Below are positions 1-8,521 of a stretch of DNA of 64,000 bases, piece by piece (within the stretch, counting starts at the first letter, position 1; the number at the start of each line of letters is the position of its first letter). The DNA comes from Actinomadura opuntiae (GTDB taxonomy: Bacteria > Actinomycetota > Actinomycetes > Streptosporangiales > Streptosporangiaceae), in contig NZ_JASNWF010000002.1 in assembly GCF_030283205.1 (NCBI RefSeq), positions 248,001 to 312,000 of the forward strand. Direction: 5' to 3'. Below the pieces are notes generated by a model, which was not told the origin of the DNA, did not search any database, and saw only the letters and a program-made list of their open reading frames with translations. Both the position numbers and the translations under genes were made by a program.

Positions 1-1
1 C

Positions 2-958
2 CTCGCAGAGGAAGACGTGGACTTCCTCCGGGGAGTCGTGCACATCCGGCGGCAGATCAAAGTCTTCAAGGGCCGGCGGAAGGTGTTCGCGCTGCCCAAG
101 GGCGGCAAGGAACGCGACATCCCGCTACCTGAGTCGCTCCGGCTGCTCCTGGCCGAGCATATGCAGCCGGGCAACTTCCCGCCCGTGCCCGTGACCCTGC
201 CGTGGAAGACGCCGGACGGTGAGCCGGTCACGGCTCGGCTCATCTTCACGACCCGGCAGGGCACTCCGATCAACCGCACGGAGTGGAACCGGTTCGTCTG
301 GAAGCCCGCTCTCTTGCGTGCCGATGTTCCGGCAACTCGGGAGAACGGCTTCCACGCGCTCCGGCATCACTTTGCGAGTGTGCTCCTGGAGCGCGGTGTG
401 GACATCCGGGCCTTGGCCGAGTTCCTCGGGCACGCTGACCCCGGCTTCACGCTCCGGACGTACACGCATCTGATGCCGTCCAGCCGGGACCGGATGCGCA
501 AGGCGATCGACGACACGTGGGGAACGATTCCGGGGGCGAGTGCCCTGGGAGATCTCGTGAGCTGCGGCCCTGGTCAGAGCGCGATACGTCTAGAAGACCG
601 AGATGTGGACGTGGTCGAAGTGGTTGGCGGTTACGCCGCCGCGGTTCTCCATCATGCGCCAGCCGGGGCTGCGGAGGTCGTAGATGCGCTGGCGCCAGAT
701 GATGTACTTGATGCCGAGTTCGCTCGCGTGGGCGATGGCGTAGGCGGCGGTGGCGTCGCCGTGGGACTGGGCGGAGCCGGTGGCCATGACGCCGCCGGTG
801 GTGACCATGAAGTCGCAGGCGTGGCCGGTGCCGTGGTCCTGCGGATCGCCGGTGTGGCGGACGCAGCCGATCGTGGGGAAGGGGCCCTCCTCCTGGTCGA
901 TGACGGTCTTGACGTGCGCCATCCGCGGGGTGACGCCGCCCATGCCGACGCTCGGTGA
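2..958 (+). CDS. Tyrosine recombinase (phage/AICE-type integrase), C-terminal part
   Basis: This is the catalytic half of a tyrosine site-specific recombinase that would integrate or excise a mobile element. The frame is already open at the window edge, so the start lies upstream. Visible motifs are HALRHHFAS (the H-x-x-R box), EFLGHAD and the tyrosine in TYTHLM, all complete by about base 480. After about base 550 the frame has no stop of its own. It runs on to 958 as the exact antisense of the convergent gene at 590-1546, so the last 120 or so codons are probably not native. I infer that the 3' end was lost at an old element boundary, or that the gene is dead. No tRNA-like attachment site is visible nearby. 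The family call is firm; the coding status is not. Confidence 0.7.
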   Translation, partial: LAEEDVDFLRGVVHIRRQIKVFKGRRKVFALPKGGKERDIPLPESLRLLLAEHMQPGNFPPVPVTLPWKTPDGEPVTARLIFTTRQGTPINRTEWNRFVWKPALLRADVPATRENGFHALRHHFASVLLERGVDIRALAEFLGHADPGFTLRTYTHLMPSSRDRMRKAIDDTWGTIPGASALGDLVSCGPGQSAIRLEDRDVDVVEVVGGYAAAVLHHAPAGAAEVVDALAPDDVLDAEFARVGDGVGGGGVAVGLGGAGGHDAAGGDHEVAGVAGAVVLRIAGVADAADRGEGALLLVDDGLDVRHPRGDAAHADAR

Positions 959-1546
959 CTGCGGCTTGTACTTCTTGACCAGGGCCTCGATGCGCTTCTT
1001 CTGGGAGGCGAGGTCCTTGATCTCCTTCTGCAGTTCGGTGATCTTCTGCTGGGCCTGGTCGCGGGCCTGGGCCTGCTCGTCGACGAGCTTGCCGATCTGC
1101 GCGACCTTCGCGGTCTTGTTCTGCGAGAGGTGCTCGATCAGCGTGTAGCCGCTCAGCATGTCGGACGGGTCGCTGCTGGCCAGCATGGAGATGGCGGGGC
1201 CCTGGCCGTCCGTCATGTACTGGGTGGCGGCCATCTGGGCGACGAGGGAGCGGGCGTCGTTGAGGCCGCCCTGGAGGCTCTCGGACTTCTGCAGCGCCTT
1301 CTTGGCGGCGTACTGGGCGTCCTTCAGCTTGGCGAGGTCGCCGCCGTAGGCCTTGTCGAGCTTGGCGATCTGGGCGTTCAGCTTGGAGAACTTGCCGCTG
1401 TCGCCGGGGTCGGACGGCAGGGCGGGGACAGCGGGCTGTGCGGCGGCGGAGGGGACGGTGGCGCCGGTCAGCGGCAGGGCGACGGCCAGGACCGCCACGG
1501 CCGCGCGGCGGGCTCGTCTCCGGACGGTGGAGGTGGGGGACTCCAC
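590..1546 (-). CDS. Secreted coiled-coil protein with LAS-like cell-wall hydrolase domain
   Basis: A 318-residue exported protein. The chosen GTG at 1546 has GAGAGGAG 6 bases upstream; the frame is open further back but without a better site. Residues 1-37 form a signal peptide (Arg-rich, hydrophobic, then SAAAQP). A long Lys/Gln/Ala-rich coiled coil follows at about 45-200. The C-terminal domain (about 205-318) carries GTGHACDF and ends in NHFDHVHISVF. This H...D plus HxH arrangement resembles VanY/LAS metallopeptidase-like folds and the ARB_07466-type C-terminal domain. The architecture recalls peptidoglycan hydrolases of the RipA/PcsB style, so a wall-remodelling role outside the cell is inferred; activity is not proven. 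It lies 168 bases downstream of the subtilisin gene on the same strand. Confidence 0.7.
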   Translation of the reverse strand: MESPTSTVRRRARRAAVAVLAVALPLTGATVPSAAAQPAVPALPSDPGDSGKFSKLNAQIAKLDKAYGGDLAKLKDAQYAAKKALQKSESLQGGLNDARSLVAQMAATQYMTDGQGPAISMLASSDPSDMLSGYTLIEHLSQNKTAKVAQIGKLVDEQAQARDQAQQKITELQKEIKDLASQKKRIEALVKKYKPQSPSVGMGGVTPRMAHVKTVIDQEEGPFPTIGCVRHTGDPQDHGTGHACDFMVTTGGVMATGSAQSHGDATAAYAIAHASELGIKYIIWRQRIYDLRSPGWRMMENRGGVTANHFDHVHISVF

Positions 1547-1714
1547 GTCTGCTCCTCTCCGACCGGACCCGGGGGCGCCCGGCCGAACGCCAAGGGACGG
1601 CAAAGGGCCGTCCGTGTCCTCGCCAAAGGGTAAACGGCTGTGACCGGTGTGGCGGTTCAACACCGGAGAAAGCCCGGCCCCCATCGGGGGCCGGGCCATC
1701 TTACGGGAGGAGGG

Positions 1715-2878
1715 TCACAGGTTGCTCTTGTACAGCAGGCGGTTGGCCTGGCTGCGCATGCGGCCCAGGACGTTCTTGGTGGAGTTGTCGTTCAGCCACG
1801 TCTGCACCGTCGGGAACGAGGCCTTGGGGTGCGTCTGCAGGTAGAGGGCGGCGGTGCCGGCGACGAACGGGGACGCCATGGACGTGCCGCTCTCCAGCCC
1901 CGTCTTGTTGCCGGGCAGCGTCGACCGGATGTCGTAGCCGGGGGCGTTGATGTCCACGCACTTGCCCCAGTTGGAGAAGGTGGCGCGGTTGTCGTAGGAC
2001 GTGGTGGCGCCGACGGCCATGACCCAGCCCGCAGAGGACGGGGAGTAGTTGCAGGCGTCCTTGTTGTCGTTGCCCGCGGCGACGGAGACGAAGACGCCGG
2101 ACTTCGACAGGTTCTGGACGGCGGTGTTGAGCGCCGCGGACTTCGGGCCGCCGAGCGACAGGTTCGCGACGGACGGCTTGGCGGCGTGGGTGCGCAGCCA
2201 GTTCACGGCGGCGACGATGTCGGACACGTAGCCCGAGCCGTCGCAGTCGAGGACGCGCAGGGCCCGCAGCTTGACGCCCTTGGCGACGCCGTAGGTCTTG
2301 GAGCCGATGATGCCGGCGACGTGCGTGCCGTGGCCGTTGCAGTCGGCGCCGCTGCTGTAGCGGGACGCGTACCACGAGACGGCGGCGCGGCCGCCGAACT
2401 CGGTGTTGTTGACGGCGAGGCCGGTGTCGATGACGTACGCGGTGACGTTCTTGGCGAGCGAGCTGTAGTGGTAGCTCTTCGACAGCGGACGCTTGCGCTG
2501 GTCGATGCGGTCCAGCCCCCAGGGGGCGGAGCCCTGCGTGCTCTGGGCCTTGACGATCTGGTCCTGCTCGATGGCGGCGACGCGGCCGTCGTGGCGCAGC
2601 TTGTTCAGCTGGTCGCCGGTCAGCCGCGCGGCGAAGCCGTTGAGGGCGCCGTCGAAGCGCTGCGCGCCGGCGGCCTTGACCTTCTTGACGGCGGCGTCGG
2701 CGGACGCGCCGGTCTTCATGGTGACGATGTACTGGCCGGGCACCGGGGTGCCTTCGGCGGCGGTCACCTTGACGAGTGAGGGGGAGGAGGAGTCCGCGAG
2801 GACGGGGAGGGCGGCCGCGCCGCCGACGCTCGCCGCGACGACGCCTGCCAGCAACAGCCTCCGGTGGACAGCCCGCAA
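1715..2878 (-). CDS. Secreted subtilisin-like serine protease (S8, aqualysin type)
   Basis: A 387-residue extracellular endopeptidase starting at TTG 2878, with a clear AAAGGAG 7-8 bases upstream. Residues 1-29 are a signal peptide. Residues about 36-112 are an I9 propeptide (GQYIVTMK ... AAIEQDQ) that acts as chaperone and inhibitor. The catalytic domain has Asp151 (VIDTG), His183 (NGHGTHVAG), oxyanion Asn270 (AAGND) and Ser333 (SGTSMASP), so it should be active after autoprocessing. Cys180, Cys212, Cys276 and Cys307 could form the two disulfides seen in aqualysin/proteinase K relatives. The kinase-like gene is 200 bases upstream and the wall-hydrolase-like gene lies downstream, all leftward. 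Confidence 0.92.
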   Translation of the reverse strand: MRAVHRRLLLAGVVAASVGGAAALPVLADSSSPSLVKVTAAEGTPVPGQYIVTMKTGASADAAVKKVKAAGAQRFDGALNGFAARLTGDQLNKLRHDGRVAAIEQDQIVKAQSTQGSAPWGLDRIDQRKRPLSKSYHYSSLAKNVTAYVIDTGLAVNNTEFGGRAAVSWYASRYSSGADCNGHGTHVAGIIGSKTYGVAKGVKLRALRVLDCDGSGYVSDIVAAVNWLRTHAAKPSVANLSLGGPKSAALNTAVQNLSKSGVFVSVAAGNDNKDACNYSPSSAGWVMAVGATTSYDNRATFSNWGKCVDINAPGYDIRSTLPGNKTGLESGTSMASPFVAGTAALYLQTHPKASFPTVQTWLNDNSTKNVLGRMRSQANRLLYKSNL

Positions 2879-3032
2879 GGCTTGGCTCCTTTATGCCGGG
2901 GGGCCGCTCTCGGCGGCCCGTCAGAAGATCGAGGAATTCGATCGAGGGGAAACCATAGCGGAACTATGCCGATATAGACCGTTAAAGCGGACGTGTCGGA
3001 CGTGCTGGAAAGCGGCCGGAGTCGGCCGTCAA

Positions 3033-3080
3033 CCGGAAGGAGCCTTCGGGAGACGCTTCCGATACCGTCGCGCCTTCCGG
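3033..3080 (-). terminator. Possible terminator after the kinase-like gene
   Basis: CCGGAAGG at 3033-3040 is repeated inverted as CCTTCCGG at 3073-3080, just past the stop codon of the leftward kinase-like gene. The arms are perfect (8 bp) but the loop is 32 bases and there is no T run, so this is a weak call. Confidence 0.3.
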
Positions 3081-3081
3081 C

Positions 3082-5121
3082 TCAGCCGCGCGACAGCTTC
3101 CCGGAGTAGGCGAGGTTCGTGCCCGGCTTGCTCCACGAATACTGGAGCGTCCCGTCCGGCTGCCGCTTGATCTGGACCGTCCCCGCCGTGCAGGGCGCCG
3201 GGATGGCCAGGTCCATGGTCAGGGTGCTCTGCGTGCCCTGCTTGAGCGTGAGCGTTCCGGTGCACTTCTCCCGCGGGTACACCGCGCGGGCGGTGGTGGC
3301 GCCGGTCTGGAACGTGACCTCGATGGGGAAGGACGCGTGCTGCGCCGCGTTCACCGCCGTGCCCTTCCACGTCCCCGCGAACGGCCCCGGGACCGTGCTC
3401 ACCGGCTGGTCGGACGCGTTGTTCTGGTTCGTGGGCGGGCCGCCGTCGTCGTCCTTCAGCTGCGGCCACAGCACCAGCACGATGATCGCGATGCCGACGC
3501 CGACGCCGATGACCAGGGACAGCCCGACGCCCAGCACGTGGTTGCTGGGACGGCGCAGCCTGCCGAAGCCCGGGAGCGCCGACCCCCTCCGCGCGCCGCC
3601 GGCATCGTGCTCCGCCCGCAGCCCGGGGATGAAGTGCGACGCCGTGGTCTCACCCGATCGCTCCGGCATGTCGAGGGCGTCGAACGTGGCGGTCGGCGCG
3701 GGGTCCGCAGGGCCGGGCGGCTCGGGGACGGCGCTCAGGATGGCGGTCGCGTCCGCCGATGGCGCGAGCACGTTGAAGGTGGTGGTCGCCTCGAAGGCGG
3801 ACGGATCGAACTCCGGCGCCGGCGATGCCGGGCCGCCAGGTTCCGGGTCCTGCTTCTCCTTGCCCAGGGGAGAGGAGGGCAGGAACCGCGAGAGCTTCCG
3901 GAAGGGACGCGACGGCGGCGGATGGAACGCGTGCCGGGCCGGTCCGGACGGAGGCGGCATGTGCGGCGCGTTGCCGGGAGGCGGCGGCACGAACGGCGGC
4001 TGCTGCGGCGGCGGAGGCGGCGGCCCGCCTACGGGCGGCCCCATAGGCGGCCCCATAGGCCCGCCCATCCCCGATGGCGGCGGTGTAGAGGGAACACCCG
4101 GAGGCGGCCCTTGCGGCGGAACGGGCCCCTGCACCGGAGGCGGCCCAGGCTGACCCATGGGCGGCTGAGGAGGCGGCGGGAAAGCAGCACGAGGCGGCGC
4201 GGCGGGCGCGGCGGGCGCGGCGGGCGTGGCGGGCGCGGCGGGCGCGGTGCTGGCGGCGAGTGCACGGCCTTCGTCCACCATGGAGGTGGGCATACGGCTC
4301 GCCAGTGGATTGCCCTCGCCCAGGAGCCTTTCGAGCAACTGCTTGGCGGTCGGCCGTGCGGCGGGGTCCTTGGCGAGCGCGTCCCGCATCACCTCGCGCA
4401 GGGATGCGGGCATTTCAGACAGGTCCGGGTCCTCGTAGATGATGCGCTGCATCACCTCGGAGGGAGAGCCGTCCCCGAAGGGTGCTTTGCCCGTTGCCGC
4501 GAAGAGCATGGTGGCGGCCCAGGCGAACACGTCCGCGGCAGGGCCGATGCCGCTGCCGCTGAGCTGCTCCGGCGCCTTGTAGGCGGGGTCCTCGGTGATA
4601 CGTCCGGTGGGCGCGGCGTTAACGGCCTCCAGGGCCCGCGCTATCCCGAAGTCGGCCATCCGGGGCCCAGCCTTGCCCAGCAGGACGTTCCCGGGCTTCA
4701 GGCCATGGTGGACGGCGCCCGCCCGATGCACCGCGCCGAGCGCGACGGCCGTACCGACGGCCAGACGCTCCACCACGGCGCCGCCGCGTTTTCCCTCGTC
4801 GTCCACGAGCTGCTGCAGGGACGGGCCGTCCACCCATTCGCTCACCACGTACGGGCGGTCGCCCTCCACGTCGGCGGTCAGGATCGCCGCCGTGCAGAAG
4901 CCGGACACCTTCTGCGCGGACGCGAAGGCGCCGGCGAACCGGGAACGGGCCACGGGCTCGCCGCTCAGCCGGACGTGCAGCAGCTTCACCGCGACGAGGC
5001 CGCCGGCCGGGTCCCTGCCGAGGAAGACGGCGCCCTGCTCGCCGACGCCCAGCCGGCCCGTGACCTCGTACGAGCCGAGCCGTCGCGGGTCACCGGGCTG
5101 CAGGGGCAGCGCCTCGGGCAT
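3082..5121 (-). CDS. Membrane-anchored serine/threonine kinase-like protein, probable pseudokinase
   Basis: A 679-residue protein starting at ATG 5121, preceded by GGAGG 9 bases upstream. An N-terminal Hanks-type kinase domain (about 16-270) is followed by a Pro/Gly-rich linker (about 290-400), one membrane helix near residue 530 and a 130-residue outer domain with two cysteines. The Gly loop (GVGEQGAV), ATP-site Lys46, Asn145, DFG (157-159) and APE are present. The catalytic loop reads HHGLKPGN where active kinases have HRDLKPxN, so the catalytic Asp is Gly140. The helix-C Glu region reads FAGAFASAQ with no Glu. It may bind nucleotide but is unlikely to phosphorylate by the usual mechanism. 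I infer a sensing or scaffold role at the membrane. Two secreted wall/protease genes follow on the same strand. Confidence 0.85.
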   Translation of the reverse strand: MPEALPLQPGDPRRLGSYEVTGRLGVGEQGAVFLGRDPAGGLVAVKLLHVRLSGEPVARSRFAGAFASAQKVSGFCTAAILTADVEGDRPYVVSEWVDGPSLQQLVDDEGKRGGAVVERLAVGTAVALGAVHRAGAVHHGLKPGNVLLGKAGPRMADFGIARALEAVNAAPTGRITEDPAYKAPEQLSGSGIGPAADVFAWAATMLFAATGKAPFGDGSPSEVMQRIIYEDPDLSEMPASLREVMRDALAKDPAARPTAKQLLERLLGEGNPLASRMPTSMVDEGRALAASTAPAAPATPAAPAAPAAPPRAAFPPPPQPPMGQPGPPPVQGPVPPQGPPPGVPSTPPPSGMGGPMGPPMGPPVGGPPPPPPQQPPFVPPPPGNAPHMPPPSGPARHAFHPPPSRPFRKLSRFLPSSPLGKEKQDPEPGGPASPAPEFDPSAFEATTTFNVLAPSADATAILSAVPEPPGPADPAPTATFDALDMPERSGETTASHFIPGLRAEHDAGGARRGSALPGFGRLRRPSNHVLGVGLSLVIGVGVGIAIIVLVLWPQLKDDDGGPPTNQNNASDQPVSTVPGPFAGTWKGTAVNAAQHASFPIEVTFQTGATTARAVYPREKCTGTLTLKQGTQSTLTMDLAIPAPCTAGTVQIKRQPDGTLQYSWSKPGTNLAYSGKLSRG
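4196..4249 (-). repeat. Six 9-bp tandem repeats inside the kinase-like gene
   Basis: Six copies of GGCGCGGCG (two with one substitution) run head to tail. On the coding strand they give the Ala/Pro-rich stretch of the linker between kinase domain and membrane helix. This is a length-variable coding microsatellite. Confidence 0.85.
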
Positions 5122-5316
5122 CTGACGAACCTCCGTGTCCTCCGGGGACCGCGTCCCCGGCCTCCCCGTTCCCTTCACTCCCCGGCCTGGCTTCGGGGTC
5201 CATTTTTACCGCCTGTGCGGCGTTCGGGCGTCATCGGCGGCCGAGCGCCCCCGCCGGACCGGGGCCCGGCCGCCGGCCGCGCTCCCGCCGGCCGCCACCG
5301 GGTAGCGTCTGGGGCG

Positions 5317-5763
5317 ATGCCGCGAACACCGCTCTCCACCGCCGTGCTGAACGAGCAGCGCGCCGCCGTGGGCCTGCCGCCCCACACCGGCCCGGACGAG
5401 CCCGCCGCGCTGCGCCGGGCGGCCCTGCAGACCCTCCTGGCGGCCCGCGACGCGGGCGGGGACGGGAGCGTGTCCCGCCCGGTCGTCCGGGGCGCCGTCC
5501 GGTTCCTGCTCGACCGGCTCGCGGAGCTGGCGCCCGGCCGGTCGGTGGAGGTGCGCGTCCCCCCGCACGCCGCGGTGCAGTGCATCGACGGCCCGCACCA
5601 TACCCGGGGAACCCCGCCGAATGTGGTGGAGATGGACGCCGAGACCTGGATCGCGCTGGCGACCGGCCGGCTGAGCTGGGCCGACGCGCTCGCCGGCGGG
5701 CGGGTGCGGGCGAGCGGCTCCCGGGCGGATATTTCCGCCTACCTCCCGATCCCACTTGATTGA
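5317..5763 (+). CDS. Sterol-carrier-like (bacterial SCP) family protein
   Basis: A 148-residue cytoplasmic protein starting at ATG 5317. The C-terminal part (SVEVRVPPHAAVQC..., then ETWIALATGRLSWADAL and the end GSRADISAYLPI) is characteristic of the bacterial SCP-2-like domain found next to purF in actinomycetes. Its ligand is unknown; the fold suggests lipid or other hydrophobic ligand binding. It diverges from the kinase-like gene across 195 bases. The start is supported by family length and position; the ribosome binding site is weak (GGGGCG). Confidence 0.75.
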   Translation: MPRTPLSTAVLNEQRAAVGLPPHTGPDEPAALRRAALQTLLAARDAGGDGSVSRPVVRGAVRFLLDRLAELAPGRSVEVRVPPHAAVQCIDGPHHTRGTPPNVVEMDAETWIALATGRLSWADALAGGRVRASGSRADISAYLPIPLD

Positions 5764-5921
5764 TCCGAATTCGGTCGCTGAGCTGCGGTATTGGGCACCG
5801 AGTCCAATCCGAGGCGCATCAGGTCCGATGCGGGACTTGCCTCGGACGCCGGGCGCTGCGAGCGTGGGTGCCGACCATCGGGGCACCGCATGGGCGTGAC
5901 GCCGTGCAGGAGGGTGGACCC

Positions 5922-6563
5922 GTGCTCGTTGCGCATTGGACGTTCGACGTCGAGACCGTGGACGGCCGCCGGGTGGCGGACGCCGCCGGAGGCGGGCCGG
6001 TCGCCGAACTCAACGACACCGCCCAGATCGTCCCGGGACGGGACGGCGAGGCGCTGAGCCTGGACGGGCGCGGCCGGGCGCTGATCCCCGCGATGCCGCA
6101 GCTCGTGCTGAGCCAGGTGTTCGGGTTCAGCGTGGCGTTCTTCGTCCAGGTGGTGGAGGGGCCCACCGGGGAGTGGCGCAGCCTGCTCTACAAGCCGGTG
6201 GGGGAGCACGACGCGCGCGCGCTTGGCATGTGGCTGTATCCCGACGCGATGCGCATGCGCGTCCAGCTGTTCACCGTCAAGGGCCCGGAGTACGTGGACA
6301 GCCACGCAAGGCTGACCCTGGGGGAATGGACCCATGTCGCGTTCGTCGTGGATCCCGAGGGGATGTTCCTCTACATCAACGGCCGTCTCGACGCCGGCCT
6401 GTCGCTGGAGCACGCCGTCGTGACGCCCGCCGGCCCCATCTACCTGGGCAGCGAACCCACCAAGCCTGGCTTCGGCGGCCTGATGGACGATTTCCGCGTG
6501 TACGCGTCCGCGCTCAACGCCGAGGCCGTGGTCGCACTGGCCGGCCAGGAGGAGCCGGGCTAG
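5922..6563 (+). CDS. LamG/concanavalin A-like domain protein
   Basis: A 213-residue protein consisting of a single jelly-roll domain. GTG 5922 is chosen because AGGAGG sits 8 bases upstream; the frame is open further back but with unconvincing sequence. Landmarks are the start AHWTFDVETVDGR, the middle LTLGEWTHVAFVVDPEGMFLYINGR and the end GGLMDDFRVYASALNAEAV, all typical of LamG_3. Such domains bind carbohydrate or protein surfaces. There is no signal peptide or membrane segment from this start, so it may act in the cytoplasm or leave by another route. It converges on the DUF4190 gene with 7 bases between stops. Confidence 0.75.
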   Translation: MLVAHWTFDVETVDGRRVADAAGGGPVAELNDTAQIVPGRDGEALSLDGRGRALIPAMPQLVLSQVFGFSVAFFVQVVEGPTGEWRSLLYKPVGEHDARALGMWLYPDAMRMRVQLFTVKGPEYVDSHARLTLGEWTHVAFVVDPEGMFLYINGRLDAGLSLEHAVVTPAGPIYLGSEPTKPGFGGLMDDFRVYASALNAEAVVALAGQEEPG

Positions 6564-6570
6564 AGGCCGG

Positions 6571-6942
6571 TCAGGCGCCCGTCGTCTCGCGGGCGAACGG
6601 GAACTCGTGCTCGACGCACCCTCTGCGCGCATCGTCGTTCGGATAGCGGGACGTGTCCCCGCACATGGCCGCCTTGCTCAGCAGCCAGTACAGCGCCAGG
6701 GCGCCCAGCACCACGGCGATGCCGCAGCAGACGACCCCCACCACGGCGGGCCGCCGCTCGGACTCGCCGCGGACGAGCGCGACCGTCCCCAGGACGAGCC
6801 CCACGAGCGCCGGTACGAGCCCGAGAAGGCACAGCGCCAGCCCCAGGAGCCCGACGATGCCGAGCACCACGGAGGCCCGTGCCAGCCCGCTCCGCCGGGG
6901 CGGAGCGGGAGGCGAGTAGGTCTGGTACCCAGGCAGCGTCAT
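6571..6942 (-). CDS. DUF4190 small membrane protein
   Basis: A 123-residue protein starting at ATG 6942 with GGAGG 6 bases upstream. A short Pro-rich head (YSPPAPPRR) precedes two strongly hydrophobic segments (about 22-55 and 66-88). The pattern SGLARASVVLGIVGLLG ... PALVGLVLGTVALV is the DUF4190 signature. A short outside tail with two cysteines follows. Its function is not known. It is divergent from purF, sharing the 127-base region between them. Confidence 0.75.
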   Translation of the reverse strand: MTLPGYQTYSPPAPPRRSGLARASVVLGIVGLLGLALCLLGLVPALVGLVLGTVALVRGESERRPAVVGVVCCGIAVVLGALALYWLLSKAAMCGDTSRYPNDDARRGCVEHEFPFARETTGA

Positions 6943-7069
6943 GCGTTCCTCCACGTGTCGGCCACCAGATTTGCGCGCGGAGCCTGAAGGCCGTGCTCGC
7001 GGGGAGTAAAGGTCGGTTAAGGAGATCCACCGATCCGAGCAGGTGAAGGGGGCATCTAGACTGGCGCAT

Positions 7070-8521
7070 GTGCCTCTCCGTGACGGACGTCTGAGCCACG
7101 ACATCGATCCCTCCGACCGCCCCCCGCAGGACGCCTGCGGTGTTTTCGGCGTCTGGGTCCCTCCGGACCAGGCGCCCCGGGCAGAAGTGAGCAAGCTCAC
7201 CTACTACGGCCTGTACGCGCTCCAGCACCGCGGGCAGGAGTCGGCGGGCATCGCGGTAAGCGACGGCTCCCGCATCGTCGTCTACAAGGACATGGGCCTG
7301 GTCGCCCAGGTCTTCGACGAGTCGGTGCTGAACACGCTGCGCGGCCACATCGCCGTGGGCCACTGCCGCTACTCCACGACCGGCTCGCCGACGTGGGAGA
7401 ACGCGCAGCCCACGTTCCGCTCCACCGAGGCGGGCGGGCTGGCCCTCGTGCACAACGGCAATCTGATCAACACCCCGGACCTGGCCGCCCGGCTGGAGCC
7501 GGGCGTCCTGACCGCCACCACCGACACCGAGGTCCTGACCGCGCTGCTGGCCACCCGCGAGGGCGGCCCGCTCGCGGCGGCGCGGGAGATCCTCCCGGCC
7601 ACCCGCGGCGCGTACTCCCTGGTCTTCATGGACGAGGGCGTGCTCTACGCGGCCCGCGACCCCGAGGGCATCCGGCCGCTGGTGCTGGGCTCGCTGGAGG
7701 ACGGCGGCTGGGTCGTCGCCTCCGAGACCGCCGGCCTGGACATCGTCGGCGCCCGGTTCGTCCGGGAGATCGAGCCCGGCGAGCTGATCGCGATCGACGG
7801 CGGCGGCGTCCGCTCCGAGCGGTTCGCCGAGCAGCGGCCGAAGGGCTGCCTGTTCGAGTACGTGTACCTGGCCAGGCCCGACACCACGATCGCCGGCCGC
7901 AGCGTGCAGGCGACGCGGGTCGAGGTCGGCCGCCGGCTGGCCCGCGAGCACCCGGTCGAGGCCGACATGGTCATCCCGACGCCGGAGTCGGGCACCCCCG
8001 CCGCGATCGGCTACGCGGAGGCGTCCGGCATCCCCTACGGCCAGGGCCTGGTGAAGAACTCCTACGTCGGCCGGACGTTCATCCAGCCGTCGCAGACCAT
8101 CCGCCAGCTCGGCATCCGGCTGAAGCTGAACCCGCTGCGCGAGGCGATCGAGGGCAAGCGGCTGGTGGTGGTGGACGACTCCATCGTCCGCGGCAACACC
8201 CAGCGGGCGATCGTGTCGATGCTGCGGGACGCGGGCGCCAAGGAGGTGCACGTGCGCATCTCCAGCCCGCCCGTGTCGTGGCCGTGCTTCTACGGCATCG
8301 ACTTCGCCACCCGCGCCGAGTTGATCGCCGGGCACCTGTCGGTGGAGGAGATCCGCGACTCCATCGGCGCCGACACGCTCGGCTACATCTCCCTGGACGA
8401 GCTGATCTCCGCGTCGCGCATCCCCAAGGACAACCTGTGCCGGGCCTGCTTCGACGGCGTCTACCCCATCCCGGTGGACGACGCCGCCCGCGGCAAGCAC
8501 CTGCTGGAGGTCACCCGATGA
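7070..8521 (+). CDS. purF: Amidophosphoribosyltransferase, first step of de novo purine synthesis
   Basis: A 483-residue enzyme that makes phosphoribosylamine from PRPP and glutamine. GTG 7070 gives VPLRDGRLSHD, which matches the N-terminus of Streptomyces PurF as I recall it; an upstream GTG at 7043 is in frame. Cys23 (QDACGVFG) becomes the N-terminal glutaminase nucleophile after propeptide removal. The PRPP loop is VVVDDSIVRGNT. The four [4Fe-4S] cysteines of the B. subtilis-type enzyme are all present: GCLFEY, WPCFYG and the pair in LCRAC. It overlaps purM by ATGA, so the two should be translationally coupled. Confidence 0.97.
   Translation: MPLRDGRLSHDIDPSDRPPQDACGVFGVWVPPDQAPRAEVSKLTYYGLYALQHRGQESAGIAVSDGSRIVVYKDMGLVAQVFDESVLNTLRGHIAVGHCRYSTTGSPTWENAQPTFRSTEAGGLALVHNGNLINTPDLAARLEPGVLTATTDTEVLTALLATREGGPLAAAREILPATRGAYSLVFMDEGVLYAARDPEGIRPLVLGSLEDGGWVVASETAGLDIVGARFVREIEPGELIAIDGGGVRSERFAEQRPKGCLFEYVYLARPDTTIAGRSVQATRVEVGRRLAREHPVEADMVIPTPESGTPAAIGYAEASGIPYGQGLVKNSYVGRTFIQPSQTIRQLGIRLKLNPLREAIEGKRLVVVDDSIVRGNTQRAIVSMLRDAGAKEVHVRISSPPVSWPCFYGIDFATRAELIAGHLSVEEIRDSIGADTLGYISLDELISASRIPKDNLCRACFDGVYPIPVDDAARGKHLLEVTR

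Noticed and set aside
1..600. A tRNA or attachment site next to the integrase fragment
   Set aside because: I looked for a T-arm-like GTTCRA-type stretch with matching arms and flanking repeats and saw none within the window.
4196..4249. Short tandem repeats as a possible CRISPR or minisatellite element
   Set aside because: Units are 9 bp with no spacers and lie in frame in the Ala/Pro linker of the kinase-like gene.
5760..5921. An upstream extension of the LamG-like protein
   Set aside because: The added residues look non-coding, and the strong AGGAGG before GTG 5922 decides the start.
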